DNA of 64,000 bases from FEN-1219 sp964503125 (lineage in GTDB: Bacteria > Pseudomonadota > Gammaproteobacteria > Steroidobacterales > Rariloculaceae): contig CAZCZE010000067.1 in NCBI GenBank assembly GCA_964503125.1, forward strand, positions 37,448 through 101,447, read 5' to 3'. This document shows, in pieces, positions 15,842 to 24,696 of this stretch. Every line of letters starts with the position of its first letter. Positions within the stretch are counted from its first letter, which is position 1. The notes beneath the pieces were generated by a model. It saw only the letters and a program-made list of their open reading frames with translations. It was not told where the DNA came from and searched no databases. A program made the translations under genes and the position numbers.

Positions 15842-17968
15842 TCATTCGCGCGCGATGCGCGCGACGACGAACGCGGCGAGATCGCGAATCTGCGCCGGCG
15901 TGAACGATGGCGCAAACCCCGGCATGTAGTTGCGGCCGTCGCGGATCGCTGCGGCGACGGCGTCGAAGTCGCGCGCCTCGTCGAGCGGCACGCCGCCGCC
16001 GTGACCGCCCAGGCCGTCCTCGCCGTGGCACAAGACGCAGGTCTGCTCGTAGAGCTGTCGGCCGTTCTGCACGTCGGCGGCCGCGCGCCCGAGGTCGACG
16101 CTCGCAGGCACCGCGGCACCGGGGCTCGCGCTCTGCACCGGTGCGGCCGCCGTCGCCGGGACTTCGGCTGCGAGCCGCGAGACGGGAGCGCCGGGCTCGA
16201 CGGGCGGCAGCGTGCCGCCCAAACCGAACAGGAAGACGCTGTCGCCGCGCGCCGAGCCGATGAGCGCGTTGCCGGCCGAGTACGCGAGCAGGTATTGCTT
16301 GCCGCCGTGCAGGAACGTGGCTGTGGGCGCGTGCATGCCCGCGCCCGTCTGGAACTCCCAGAGCTGCTTGCCCGTGCGCGAGTCGAGCGCCGTGAGGCGG
16401 CCGTCGTTGCGGCCGACGAACAGCAGGTCGCCGCCCGTGGCGAGGGTGCCGCTGTAGCACTGCTCGGGCCAGCGGTAACGCCAGACGATGGTGTTCGTCG
16501 TCATGTCCATCGCGGCGATGATGCCCGTGCGCGGCAGTCGCGGCGTCGTGGGCTGCCCACCCGCGTAGCGACCGCCGGGAACCGGCGGCACGAAATTCGG
16601 ATCGCCGCCGCCCGTGTATCCGCCGACCACCGACGACGCGCACACGAACAGGTGCTGCTTGACGGGGTCGTACGAGCTCGGCGGCCAGTTCGCGCCGCCC
16701 CAAATGCCCGGCTTCACGATCGTCGGATCCTCGCCGACGAACGGCGTGAAGATGCGCCCGTCGTTGACGAGCTCGAAGCCCTCGGGCGCGACCTCGATGT
16801 GCTGCGGCACGACGGCATCGCCGCGCGGAAACGGCTGCGTTGCGGCCGTTGCCTGGCGCGGCTCCTGCGGCACGGGCCGCTCGTCGATGCCGACGATCGG
16901 CTCGCCCGTCACGCGGTCGAGGATGTAGGCCCAGCCCGTCTTGCCGACCTCGACGATGGCCTTCCGCGGTCGACCCGCGACGTCAAGATCCATGAGCACG
17001 ACGGGGTTGCTCGAGTCGTAATCCCAGATGTCGTGGTGCACCTGTTGGAAATGCCAGCGGTATCGGCCCGTCGCGAGCTCGATGGCGACGATCGACACGG
17101 CATAGAGGTTGTCGCCGGCACGAAACGCGCCGTTGTAGTCGGGACCCGCGTTGCCCGTCGAGAAATAGACGAGCCCAAGCTCGGGATCGATGGCCGGCGT
17201 TTGCCAGACGGCCGCGCCGCCGTACTTCCAAGCGTCGTTGTCTTGCGGCCAGGTCTCGTGGCCCGGCTCGCCGGGCCCCGGGATCGTGTAGAAGGTCCAG
17301 ACGAGCGTGCCGTCGTCGGCGTCGTAGGCCTTGACGCGGCCGCGCGTACCCCGGTCGGCGCCCGCGAAGCCCGTGATCACGAGGCCGTCGTAGTAGACGG
17401 GCGCCGGCGTGATCGAGAAGTTCTCCTCGGGACTCTCGGCCTGGATCGTCCAAATGGCGCGGCCGGTCTCGCGATCGAGCGCGACGAGCTTGCCGTCGAG
17501 CCTGCCCATGAAGACCTTGTCTTCACCGAGCGCGACGCCGCGATTGTTCCAGCCGCAACAGACCGACGGCAGATCGTCCACGAGATCGGCCGAGTACTGC
17601 CAGAGGATTGCGCCGTTGTCGAGCGACAACGCGAAGACGTCGTTGGCGCCCGTGCTCACGTACGCGACGCCGTCGTAGACGATGGGCTGCGCCTCGCCCG
17701 AATACTTCGGTGCGACACCCGAGCCGCGCAAGCGCGTGCGCCAGACGGCGCCGAGCTCGGCGACGTTCGTCGTGTCGATTTGGCGGAGCGGCGAGTAGCG
17801 CTGGTTGTAGAGATTGCCGCCGTTCGTCGGCCAATGGGCGCTCGGCGGCGCGACGAGCCGCGCGGCGCTGAAATCGTCGACCGGCGCGTCGGGCGCCGTC
17901 TGGCCCAAGACCGCGGTCGCGGACAGCGCTCCCGCCGCGAGCGCGACGGCACGAAGGAGCTTGGTCAT
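15842..17968 (-). CDS. PQQ-dependent dehydrogenase with C-terminal cytochrome c domain
   Basis: A 708-residue periplasmic quinohaemoprotein. After a signal peptide comes an eight-bladed propeller with repeated W-motifs (GRAIWTI, GTLVWTF, GRYRWHF, GKQLWEF). The vicinal disulfide CC in PSVCCGWNNRG and the catalytic-Asp motif WDYDSSNP are both present. A linker leads to a cytochrome c domain with CVLCHG and a Met ligand in YMPGF. It oxidises alcohols or aldehydes using pyrroloquinoline quinone and passes electrons to its own haem. No PQQ biosynthesis genes are visible. The preferred alcohol cannot be inferred. Confidence 0.93.
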   Translation of the reverse strand: MTKLLRAVALAAGALSATAVLGQTAPDAPVDDFSAARLVAPPSAHWPTNGGNLYNQRYSPLRQIDTTNVAELGAVWRTRLRGSGVAPKYSGEAQPIVYDGVAYVSTGANDVFALSLDNGAILWQYSADLVDDLPSVCCGWNNRGVALGEDKVFMGRLDGKLVALDRETGRAIWTIQAESPEENFSITPAPVYYDGLVITGFAGADRGTRGRVKAYDADDGTLVWTFYTIPGPGEPGHETWPQDNDAWKYGGAAVWQTPAIDPELGLVYFSTGNAGPDYNGAFRAGDNLYAVSIVAIELATGRYRWHFQQVHHDIWDYDSSNPVVLMDLDVAGRPRKAIVEVGKTGWAYILDRVTGEPIVGIDERPVPQEPRQATAATQPFPRGDAVVPQHIEVAPEGFELVNDGRIFTPFVGEDPTIVKPGIWGGANWPPSSYDPVKQHLFVCASSVVGGYTGGGDPNFVPPVPGGRYAGGQPTTPRLPRTGIIAAMDMTTNTIVWRYRWPEQCYSGTLATGGDLLFVGRNDGRLTALDSRTGKQLWEFQTGAGMHAPTATFLHGGKQYLLAYSAGNALIGSARGDSVFLFGLGGTLPPVEPGAPVSRLAAEVPATAAAPVQSASPGAAVPASVDLGRAAADVQNGRQLYEQTCVLCHGEDGLGGHGGGVPLDEARDFDAVAAAIRDGRNYMPGFAPSFTPAQIRDLAAFVVARIARE

Positions 17969-17972
17969 CTGG

Positions 17973-19994
17973 CTAGTGTAGACAGGCTAGCGAGCCGCGG
18001 GAATGCGGCGCGCGGCGAACGCCCGCGGGCCGCGAGGCCGCGAACAGCGCGGCGAGCAGCGCGAGCACCTCGAGCCAAGCGTTGCTGCCGCCGCCACCCG
18101 AGCCGCTCGGCTGAACTGGCGGCGGCGATACGACGACCTCGACGCTCGGCCGCGGGATCTCCGCGAGGCAGGCCGCTGCGCCCGCGCTCGACGGCGCGGC
18201 GCTCGTGGCCGCCGTCGGCGTGACGAGCACGTCGGCCGTGTCGATGCGCCCCTGGTCGTCCCTGACGGTCACGCGCACCGTGAAGCTGCCGGCCGCGGGC
18301 GCCACGACGACGGCCGAGTCGGGTGTCGGGTTGCCCGTGATGACGCCGGCGCCGTTCGCGATGGACCAGTCGAACGCCGCGAGGGTCCGGCCGCAGGCCG
18401 CGGCGCTGCCGGCCGCCGACAGCAGCACGTCTTGTCCCGGGCCCACGTTCGCCGGCGTGACCATAGCCGCGATCGGCCGCTGCGCCGCCGCGACCGCGGC
18501 CGCCGCATTCGCCATGCCGGCGCCGCAGGTCGACGTCGTGCAGTTGCACTCGAGCCCCTGCACGTCGCCGGGACCCGTGGGCACGTGGCACGTCGGCACC
18601 GTGGGATCGCTCGACACGGGGAACGGCTTGGTCGCGCTCTCGATCAAGCGGGTGCGCACTTGCACGGCGTCGAGATTGCCGTTGGCCGAGACCATGAGAC
18701 CCGCGATCGCGGCGACGATCGGCGCCGAGAAGCTCGTGCCGACGTTGCGGTTGATCTGATCCGTGTAGCCGTTGGCGCCCGGCAGCGTCGCGCCGAAATT
18801 CGTCGTCGTGCTGATCGGAAACAGGCACGCGCCCTGCAAGTTGACGCAGTTGCCGGCGGGGGCGGTGAGCGCGATCTCGGGGCCCAAGCTGCTGTAGCCG
18901 ACTTTCGTGCCCGCGTGACGCACGCCCGCGACGCTGACGACGCCGGGGCAGTTGGCGGGCGAGTTGACGGGCCCGCCCTCGTTGCCCGCGGACACGACCA
19001 CGACCGTGCCGCGCGCCGCAAGCTCGGCGATGACGTCGGCATAGGCTCGCGGGCACGCGTCGCTCGAGCCGAAGCTCAAGTTCTCGATGCGCGCGGGGTA
19101 CGGATTGTCGGGCACACCGTCGATGTGCGCGCCGGCCGCCCAGAGCATCGCGGCGAGAATGTCCGAGTCGAAGCCGCCGCACTTGCCGAGCACGCGCACG
19201 GGCAGCACCCACGGCGCCCAGGTCGTGCCGGCCATGCCCTCGGAGTTGCCGGTGCGCGCGCCGACGATGCCGGCGACGCGCGTGCCGTGCCAGGAGCTGT
19301 CGACGGCCTCGCAATTCTGAAACATCGCGGTGCCGAGATCGGCCTGCGTGACGAAATCGCCGGGATCGGTGGCATCGGCGTCGCGGCCGTCGCCGTCGTT
19401 AGCCGTCGTGACGTTCGCGACGAAGTCGTAGCCCGGCAGCAACCGGCCGCCGGCCTCGGCCCGCCCGAGGTCGGGATGATCGAAGCGCACACCCGTGTCG
19501 AGCACCGCGATAACGACGCCGAAGCTGCCGCTCGTGACGTCCCAGGCGTGCTCGGCATCGATCGCGCTCGGCGTCGCGGCACTGACCTCGAGGTACCACT
19601 GCTGCGAGTAGAGCGGATCGTTGGGCACCGCGTGCAGAAAGCGGCGCTTGTCGAGCTCGACGTACTCGACGGAAGCGTCCGCGCGCAGGCGCTTAAGCTG
19701 CGCTTCGGTGGACTCGCGCGGGTCGAGCTCGACCACCTGCAGGCTCGAGCCGAGGCTCCGGCGGCCGCGCAACGCGACGCCGCTGCGCGCCGCGAGCGCG
19801 GCCATTTTGTCCGATGCCGCCAGCGTACGCGCGTCGCCCTTCGCGGCCTCGCTGCGCAGCTTGACGAGGACGCGCGACGTATCGTCCGTGAAATTCGGCG
19901 GCAGCCGGCGCGCCGGGTTCGACTCTTGCGCGTCGCCCGCCGCGGCGAGCCACAGCGAGCAGGCGAGCAGACCGATGGATACTCCGTTGCGCAC
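17973..19994 (-). CDS. Secreted S8 subtilisin-like serine protease with PKD-like domain and GlyGly-CTERM-like tail
   Basis: A 673-residue protease. The order is a signal peptide, an I9-type propeptide (residues about 40-118), and an S8 domain with the catalytic triad D166 (AVLDTGV), H236 (SWHGTRVAG) and S421 (GTSFSAP). A PKD-like beta domain follows (NVGPGQDVLLSAAGSAA...GSFTVRVTVRDDQG). The C-terminus has a Gly-Ser run (SGSGGGGS), a hydrophobic helix (WLEVLALLAALFAAS) and an Arg-containing tail, resembling the GlyGly-CTERM signal processed by rhombosortase. It lies 15 nt downstream of a small I9-like gene and just before the PQQ dehydrogenase gene (4-nt gap). Confidence 0.92.
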   Translation of the reverse strand: MRNGVSIGLLACSLWLAAAGDAQESNPARRLPPNFTDDTSRVLVKLRSEAAKGDARTLAASDKMAALAARSGVALRGRRSLGSSLQVVELDPRESTEAQLKRLRADASVEYVELDKRRFLHAVPNDPLYSQQWYLEVSAATPSAIDAEHAWDVTSGSFGVVIAVLDTGVRFDHPDLGRAEAGGRLLPGYDFVANVTTANDGDGRDADATDPGDFVTQADLGTAMFQNCEAVDSSWHGTRVAGIVGARTGNSEGMAGTTWAPWVLPVRVLGKCGGFDSDILAAMLWAAGAHIDGVPDNPYPARIENLSFGSSDACPRAYADVIAELAARGTVVVVSAGNEGGPVNSPANCPGVVSVAGVRHAGTKVGYSSLGPEIALTAPAGNCVNLQGACLFPISTTTNFGATLPGANGYTDQINRNVGTSFSAPIVAAIAGLMVSANGNLDAVQVRTRLIESATKPFPVSSDPTVPTCHVPTGPGDVQGLECNCTTSTCGAGMANAAAAVAAAQRPIAAMVTPANVGPGQDVLLSAAGSAAACGRTLAAFDWSIANGAGVITGNPTPDSAVVVAPAAGSFTVRVTVRDDQGRIDTADVLVTPTAATSAAPSSAGAAACLAEIPRPSVEVVVSPPPVQPSGSGGGGSNAWLEVLALLAALFAASRPAGVRRAPHSRGSLACLH

Positions 19995-20009
19995 CTGATC
20001 CTCCCTGGT

Positions 20010-20357
20010 TCAGCCGGCTTGGGGCGCCCGGCGAGCGTCGAGCTCGACCGAGCGCACGCGTGCATCGGCGCGCAACCGCTCGAGCGCCGCCGCGCAGGCG
20101 GAATCGCCGCCGCGCGCGCCGACATCGAGCACGTAGAGATCGGGCAACAAACGATCCACGATCGCGAGCGTCAGCGCGTGGGACGTGGCGAGCGCGGCGA
20201 TCGCGCCCGAGTCCGCAGGCGCGTGGAAACCGACGACGATGCGGGCGTTGCAGTCGGCCGCGACCGCGGGCGGTTGCTGCAGCGGCTGCGCGCAGGCTTG
20301 GGCGCAAACGGCGATCGCGAGCAACGCCGAACCACGCACACTCGGCGCACGGGCCAT
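20010..20357 (-). CDS. Small exported I9-like (protease propeptide/inhibitor) protein
   Basis: A 115-residue exported protein (signal peptide MARAPSVRGSALLAIAVCAQACA). The mature part, RIVVGFHAPADSGAIAALATSHALTLAIVDRLLPDLYVLDVG...ALERLRADARVRSVELDARRAP, follows the strand-helix-strand pattern of subtilisin propeptides (peptidase inhibitor I9). It ends in a segment parallel to LRADASVEYVELDKRR of the neighbouring protease. It is 15 nt upstream of that protease, so it may act as an intermolecular chaperone or inhibitor. This role is inferred from similarity and position. Confidence 0.72.
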   Translation of the reverse strand: MARAPSVRGSALLAIAVCAQACAQPLQQPPAVAADCNARIVVGFHAPADSGAIAALATSHALTLAIVDRLLPDLYVLDVGARGGDSACAAALERLRADARVRSVELDARRAPQAG

Positions 20358-20521
20358 TAGCCTAAGTTCCTCTCAGCCGCTGCGCGGCTGGGCGCGCTCG
20401 GAATCCACGTCTGTAAGTTCACCGATGCTGCGAAAAAGTTCCCGTTTGCGCCATGGCCCACGTCACGTTGATACGCAACCGCACGCTAGACTAAGGGCTC
20501 GGAACCGCGACAGGTGACGTT

Positions 20522-21091
20522 ATGACCACGATCGTCGGCATCTCCGGCAGCCTACGCGCCGGCTCGTTCAACAGCGCGCTGCTGCGCGCCGCGCTCGGCG
20601 AGATGCCCGCGGGCGCGACGCTCGAGATCGCCACCATCGAGGGCATCCCGCTCTACGACGCGGACCTCGAAACGGCGCAGGGCTTGCCGCCCGCGGTCAC
20701 GGCGCTCAAGGAACGCATCGTCGCGGCCGAGGGGTTATTGCTCGCGACCCCCGAGTACAACAACTCGATCCCGGGCGTGTTCAAGAACGCCATCGATTGG
20801 CTGTCGCGGCCGCCGGCCGACAGCGCGCGCGTGTTCGGCGGCCGGCCCGTCGCGGTCTTGGGCGCATCGCCGGGCGGCTTCGGCACGCTGCTCGCGCAAA
20901 CGGCCTGGCTGCCCGTGCTGAAGACGCTCGGCACCGACGCGTGGTTCGGTGGGCGCTTGCAGGTGTCGCGCGCGGGCGTAGTCTTCGACGCCGCGGGCAC
21001 GCTCGTCGACAACGGCGTGCGCGAGCAGCTGCGCGCGTTTCTCGGCGGGTTCTGCGCGTTCGTCGCAGCGCGGCGCCGCGACGCGCGCTAA
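20522..21091 (+). CDS. NADPH-dependent FMN reductase family protein
   Basis: A 189-residue flavodoxin-fold protein with the family motifs GISGSLRAGSFNSALLRAA (FMN phosphate loop), ATPEYNNSIPGVFKNAIDWLSRP and VLGASPGGFGT. Members are NAD(P)H:FMN or quinone/azo reductases (ChrR/YieF type) acting in the cytoplasm on quinones, chromate or flavins. It is monocistronic and divergent from the I9-like gene, with a 164-bp gap that contains a CAGCCGC/GCGGCTG hairpin. The precise substrate is unknown. Confidence 0.92.
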   Translation: MTTIVGISGSLRAGSFNSALLRAALGEMPAGATLEIATIEGIPLYDADLETAQGLPPAVTALKERIVAAEGLLLATPEYNNSIPGVFKNAIDWLSRPPADSARVFGGRPVAVLGASPGGFGTLLAQTAWLPVLKTLGTDAWFGGRLQVSRAGVVFDAAGTLVDNGVREQLRAFLGGFCAFVAARRRDAR

Positions 21092-21136
21092 GCGGTGCGG
21101 ACGGGCGAATATCTGCGGATTCCATGGATTTCGCGC

Positions 21137-21164
21137 TTGACTGGCGCAGGTTAGAGCCTACGAT
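21137..21164 (+). promoter_or_regulatory. Candidate promoter of the vapBC-like pair
   Basis: TTGACT at 21137-21142 and TACGAT at 21159-21164 are separated by 16 nt, a fair sigma-70 match 36 nt before the antitoxin ATG. Such promoters are normally autoregulated by the antitoxin. Confidence 0.4.
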
Positions 21165-21200
21165 TGCGCTTAATGAAGTTTTCAACAACACGGGGGCTCG

Positions 21201-21434
21201 ATGGCCATCGTCAACTTCAGCGTACCCGACGACGTGAAGACGGCTTTCGATCGCGCTTTCAAGAACCAGAACAAGAGCGCTTTGATAGCAGACCTCATGC
21301 GCCGGGCGGTCTACGAGGCGCGCCTCGAGCGGCGGCGCGCACGGTTGTTTCGTGACCTCACTTCAGGGCGCGCACAGCGGCCACGGGCGACCGACGGTGA
21401 GATCCGGGCTTCGCGAGTTGCGGGACGCTCGTGA
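21201..21434 (+). CDS. Ribbon-helix-helix-type antitoxin (VapB-like)
   Basis: A 77-residue basic protein whose N-terminus (MAIVNFSVPDDVKTAFDRAFKNQNKSALIADLMRRAVYE) fits a ribbon-helix-helix DNA-binding fold. The rest is an Arg-rich tail expected to wrap the toxin. Its stop overlaps the PIN toxin start by 4 nt (ATGA). It should neutralise the toxin and repress the operon. Confidence 0.8.
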   Translation: MAIVNFSVPDDVKTAFDRAFKNQNKSALIADLMRRAVYEARLERRRARLFRDLTSGRAQRPRATDGEIRASRVAGRS

Positions 21435-21856
21435 CGCTCGTGGTCGATGCGAGCGTGGTCGTCAAGTGGTTGCTCAGCGACCCAGTTGACGAGGCGGATA
21501 GCGAGCGCGCCGTGGCGCTCATGCAGCACGTCCTCGAAGGACGACTGCGCGCTCTGCAACCGGTTCACTGGCTCGTAGAAGTGGCTGCGGCTCTCACACG
21601 CCTGAGCCCGAGCTCGGCGGCAACCGACGTGGCCAAGCTACGGGCTCTCGAGATACCCACTGACGATTCCCCGCACGTCCTCGGTCGTGCCTGCCGCCTC
21701 GCCATCGATCTCCAGCAACACGTATTCGACACGCTGTATCACGCACTCGCTCTCGAAACACCGGATGCGACGCTCGTGACAGCCGATGCGAGGTATCTCA
21801 CCCACGCGGCTGGCCTGGGGCGCATAACGGCGTTGCGGGACTGGAGTCCGCCCTAG
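21431..21856 (+). CDS. PIN-domain toxin (VapC-like)
   Basis: A 141-residue PIN-domain ribonuclease-like toxin. Acidic residues of the metal site are seen in LVVDASVVVKWLL, HWLVEVAAAL, HVFDTLYHALALE and LVTADARYL. VapC toxins cleave tRNA or rRNA. It is translationally coupled to the antitoxin gene. Its 3' end overlaps the convergent TPR gene by 4 nt. Confidence 0.88.
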   Translation: MTLVVDASVVVKWLLSDPVDEADSERAVALMQHVLEGRLRALQPVHWLVEVAAALTRLSPSSAATDVAKLRALEIPTDDSPHVLGRACRLAIDLQQHVFDTLYHALALETPDATLVTADARYLTHAAGLGRITALRDWSPP

Positions 21857-23535
21857 AGCTGCTCGAGCGTCAGCGCCGTCGTCGCGTCGCCCCACGCCTC
21901 CTTGTATTGATTCTCCACGAGCACGGCCTCGCTGGCGCGCTGCTGCGCGAGCAGCGTTTGCCAGAGGCCGAACAGCAACCGGCCGTCACGCGGGTGCCTC
22001 GCGAGCGCATCGCGGAACACCTGCTCCGCTTCCGCGGCTTGGCCCGCGCGCAGCAGCGCCGCGCCGAGGCTCTGGCGTACGGCGTAGAACCACGCCGGCG
22101 GTTCGTCGTATTGCAGCGCGGCCTCGGCCGTGACACCGCGCCGCCACGCGGCGATGGCCGCGGCGGCATCGCCGCGCGCCGCCGCGAGCTGCGCGTCGAG
22201 CGTGGCGGCCGCGAGCGTCAGCAGATCGCCGGCCTTGTTGTTGATCAAATACTGCGACTCGGCCGCGAGCCGCGTGCGCGCCTGCTCGAAGCGCCGTTGC
22301 TCGGCGCCGGCCTCGCGCACACGGCCGTTGCCGGCATAGGCCATGGCGCGCGCATAACGCCAGAACGCACGGCTCAGCGGCCGTGTCTCGGCGGGCTGCG
22401 GCTCGGCGAGGATCGCGTCCCAGCGGTGGAAGCGCAGATCGACCATGAGCGGATAGAGGCGGAAGCCTTCGAGCATCTGCATCTCGTGATCGCCGTCGCC
22501 GACGTTCGCGACCATCTCGAGCGCCGCTTGCTTCGCTTCCTCGTAGCGCCCCTGCTGCGCGCGCGCGTACGCGATGAAGTGCAGGTTGTGCGTCCAGTAC
22601 ATGAGCGGATAGACGCCCGTCGCGCCCGTGCGGTCGACGAACGCCTTGTCGGCGGCCGCGGCTATGACGTTGGTCTCCGCCGCGAGGTCGAAGTCACCGG
22701 TCTGCAGGAAGATGTGGCCCGGCATGTGGACGAGATGGCCCGCGGCCGGCGCGAGCGTCATGAGGCGATTGGCGCTCGGAATCGCGCGCTCGAGATTGCG
22801 CGACGCCTCGACGGCATGGATATAGAAATGATTGGCGCCCGGGTGATTCGGGCTGCGCTTGAGCACCGACTCGATCACGGCGACGAGCTCGAGCGTGCCC
22901 GGCGCCGGCTCACCCTCGGGTGTCCAGAGCTGCCACGGCCGCAACATCATGAGGCTTTCGGCGAGCATCGTCGCGGCGTCGACGTCGTCGGGGAACCGCG
23001 CCGTCATCGCGCGCATCGCGTCGCTGTAGAGGCGGTGCTGCGCGAGCCAGTCGCTGTTGGGATTCGCCGACGGATAACGCTTCGCGAGCGCGGCCACGTA
23101 CGCCTGCTCGCGGTCGCTCGCGGCCGCGGCGCGTTGCTGCGCGTTCTGCACGGCGTCGTACGTGGCGCGAGCACGCGCTTCGTCGACAGCCGTGTCGTTG
23201 TAGTTCGGCCCGATCGACAGCGCGAGCCCCCAGTACGGCATCGGCGAGCGCGGATCGAGCTCGGCCGCGCGGCGGAAGTAGCGCGCCGCCTCGTCGTGAT
23301 TGAAACCGTAGAGCAGCCCGATGCCCTGATCGAAGTACGTCTGCGCGTCCGCGCTCGTCGTCGTGATCGGAAAATGGTAGCCGCCGAGACCGGGGTGTAG
23401 CTCGGTGGCCGCGGCCGGTAACGGCGCGTGGCCCGCGTGCTGGGCGATGGCGCCCGATGCTGCGGCGAGCGCCGCGAGCAAGCCGGCGCAAGTTGCGAGC
23501 CCGACGAGGGACTGGCTGCGGGATCTGAAAGGCAT
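21853..23535 (-). CDS. Exported TPR-repeat protein
   Basis: A 560-residue protein with a signal peptide ending at GAIAQ, then helical repeats. The first TPR is clear (YFDQGIGLLYGFNHDEAARYFRRAAELDPRSPMPYWGLALSIGPNYN); later ones include HNLHFIAYARAQQGRYEEAKQAALEMV and SLGAALLRAGQAAEAEQVFRDALARHPRDGRLLFGL. A His-rich stretch (GANHFYIHAVEAS...GHLVHMPGHIF) is characteristic of this family, which is common in soil Proteobacteria and Acidobacteria and has no assigned function. The ATG at 23535 was chosen because it starts the signal peptide. Confidence 0.87.
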   Translation of the reverse strand: MPFRSRSQSLVGLATCAGLLAALAAASGAIAQHAGHAPLPAAATELHPGLGGYHFPITTTSADAQTYFDQGIGLLYGFNHDEAARYFRRAAELDPRSPMPYWGLALSIGPNYNDTAVDEARARATYDAVQNAQQRAAAASDREQAYVAALAKRYPSANPNSDWLAQHRLYSDAMRAMTARFPDDVDAATMLAESLMMLRPWQLWTPEGEPAPGTLELVAVIESVLKRSPNHPGANHFYIHAVEASRNLERAIPSANRLMTLAPAAGHLVHMPGHIFLQTGDFDLAAETNVIAAAADKAFVDRTGATGVYPLMYWTHNLHFIAYARAQQGRYEEAKQAALEMVANVGDGDHEMQMLEGFRLYPLMVDLRFHRWDAILAEPQPAETRPLSRAFWRYARAMAYAGNGRVREAGAEQRRFEQARTRLAAESQYLINNKAGDLLTLAAATLDAQLAAARGDAAAAIAAWRRGVTAEAALQYDEPPAWFYAVRQSLGAALLRAGQAAEAEQVFRDALARHPRDGRLLFGLWQTLLAQQRASEAVLVENQYKEAWGDATTALTLEQL

Positions 23536-23673
23536 GGCGATGTTCCTTCGCGAGGTGTGGACGGCATTGTGACTCACGTGCCACCGGCCTGCATTTGCCG
23601 GGCGACCGGAAAACTTGCTCGATCTGCTGCCGCTGGCATACTGCCGCGAGTGCCCGTTTTTGCCGGCCGGACC

Positions 23674-24696
23674 ATGGACGCACTCTCCGAATTCCTTCGC
23701 ACCGTCAAGCTTTCCGGCGCCATGTTCTACGACGCGCACTGCTCGGCGCCCTGGTGCGTGCGCTCGCCGCCGTCGCAGCGATGGCGCGACTACGTGGCGC
23801 CGGCCTCGAGCCACGTCGTCGAGTTTCACCTCGTCACGGAAGGCCGCTGCTACGTGCGCGTCGGCGACGAGACCACGGCGCTCGCGGCCGGGGACATCGT
23901 CATGCTCCCGCACGGCGACGAGCACTACATGGGCAACGGCGTAGGCGCCGCCGTCATCGACGGCGAAGGGGATCTGCACAGGCTGCTCACTCGGCAGGTC
24001 GCGCTCGAGAGCTTCGGCGGCGGCGGCGAGCCGACGCACTTCGTGTGCGGCTACTTGGCCTGCGAAGCGCGCCTCATGCGCCCTGTGCTCGCGGGGCTGC
24101 CGCGCGTCGTGCGCGTGCAGCTGCGCGACGACGCGGCCGGAACCTGGCTCGAGAACACGATCCGACACGCCGTGACGCAGGCGACCGCGGGAGCCCCCGG
24201 CAGTGACGTCATCCTGCGGCGCCTGGCCGAGGTGTTGTTCGTCGAGGCGCTGCGCCGCTACGTCGTCGGGCTGCCGCCGGGCCTCACGGGTTGGCTCGCA
24301 GGCGCAGCGGACCCCGCCGTCGGCCGCGCGCTCGCCGCGATGCACCGCCGCGCGGCGCACGCGTGGACGCTCGCCGAGATCGCGCGTGAGGCGGGGCTGT
24401 CGCGCTCGGCGCTCACGGAACGCTTCACGCGTTATCTCGGCCAGAGCCCGATGAACTATTTCGCCGATTGGCGGCTCGAGCTCGCCGCGGAAGCGCTGCG
24501 CACGACCAATCTCGGCGTCGTCGAGGTGGCCGCGCAGGTCGGCTACGAATCGGAGGCTGCGTTCAATCGCGCGTTCAAGCGGCGTTTCGCGCTGCCGCCG
24601 GCGCGTTATCGGCGCGACCAGCGCGGTGAGAACGGTGCACGTGCCAACGCGCGCGCCGATAGGGAGCGGCGCGCAGGCCGAAGCACGGCCCGATAG
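23674..24696 (+). CDS. AraC-family transcriptional regulator with cupin sensor domain
   Basis: A 340-residue regulator. The N-terminal half is a cupin-type ligand domain (HVVEFHLVTEGRCYVRVGDETTALAAGDIVMLPHGDEHYMG). The C-terminal half is a double helix-turn-helix (TLAEIAREAGLSRSALTERFTRYLGQSPMNYFADWRLELAAEALRTTNLGVVEVAAQVGYESEAAFNRAFKRRF), the AraC signature. It is divergent from the TPR gene (138-bp gap), its most likely target. Its stop abuts the convergent WEGDT-module gene. Confidence 0.93.
   Translation: MDALSEFLRTVKLSGAMFYDAHCSAPWCVRSPPSQRWRDYVAPASSHVVEFHLVTEGRCYVRVGDETTALAAGDIVMLPHGDEHYMGNGVGAAVIDGEGDLHRLLTRQVALESFGGGGEPTHFVCGYLACEARLMRPVLAGLPRVVRVQLRDDAAGTWLENTIRHAVTQATAGAPGSDVILRRLAEVLFVEALRRYVVGLPPGLTGWLAGAADPAVGRALAAMHRRAAHAWTLAEIAREAGLSRSALTERFTRYLGQSPMNYFADWRLELAAEALRTTNLGVVEVAAQVGYESEAAFNRAFKRRFALPPARYRRDQRGENGARANARADRERRAGRSTAR

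Noticed and set aside
16001..20360. Two very long plus-strand frames opposite the PQQ dehydrogenase and the S8 protease
   Set aside because: Both are antisense shadows. The minus-strand proteins have complete catalytic motifs, while these translations have none.
20374..20390. CAGCCGC/GCGGCTG hairpin upstream of the I9-like gene as a terminator
   Set aside because: It has a 7-bp stem but no T-run on either strand, and lies between divergent genes where a terminator is not expected.
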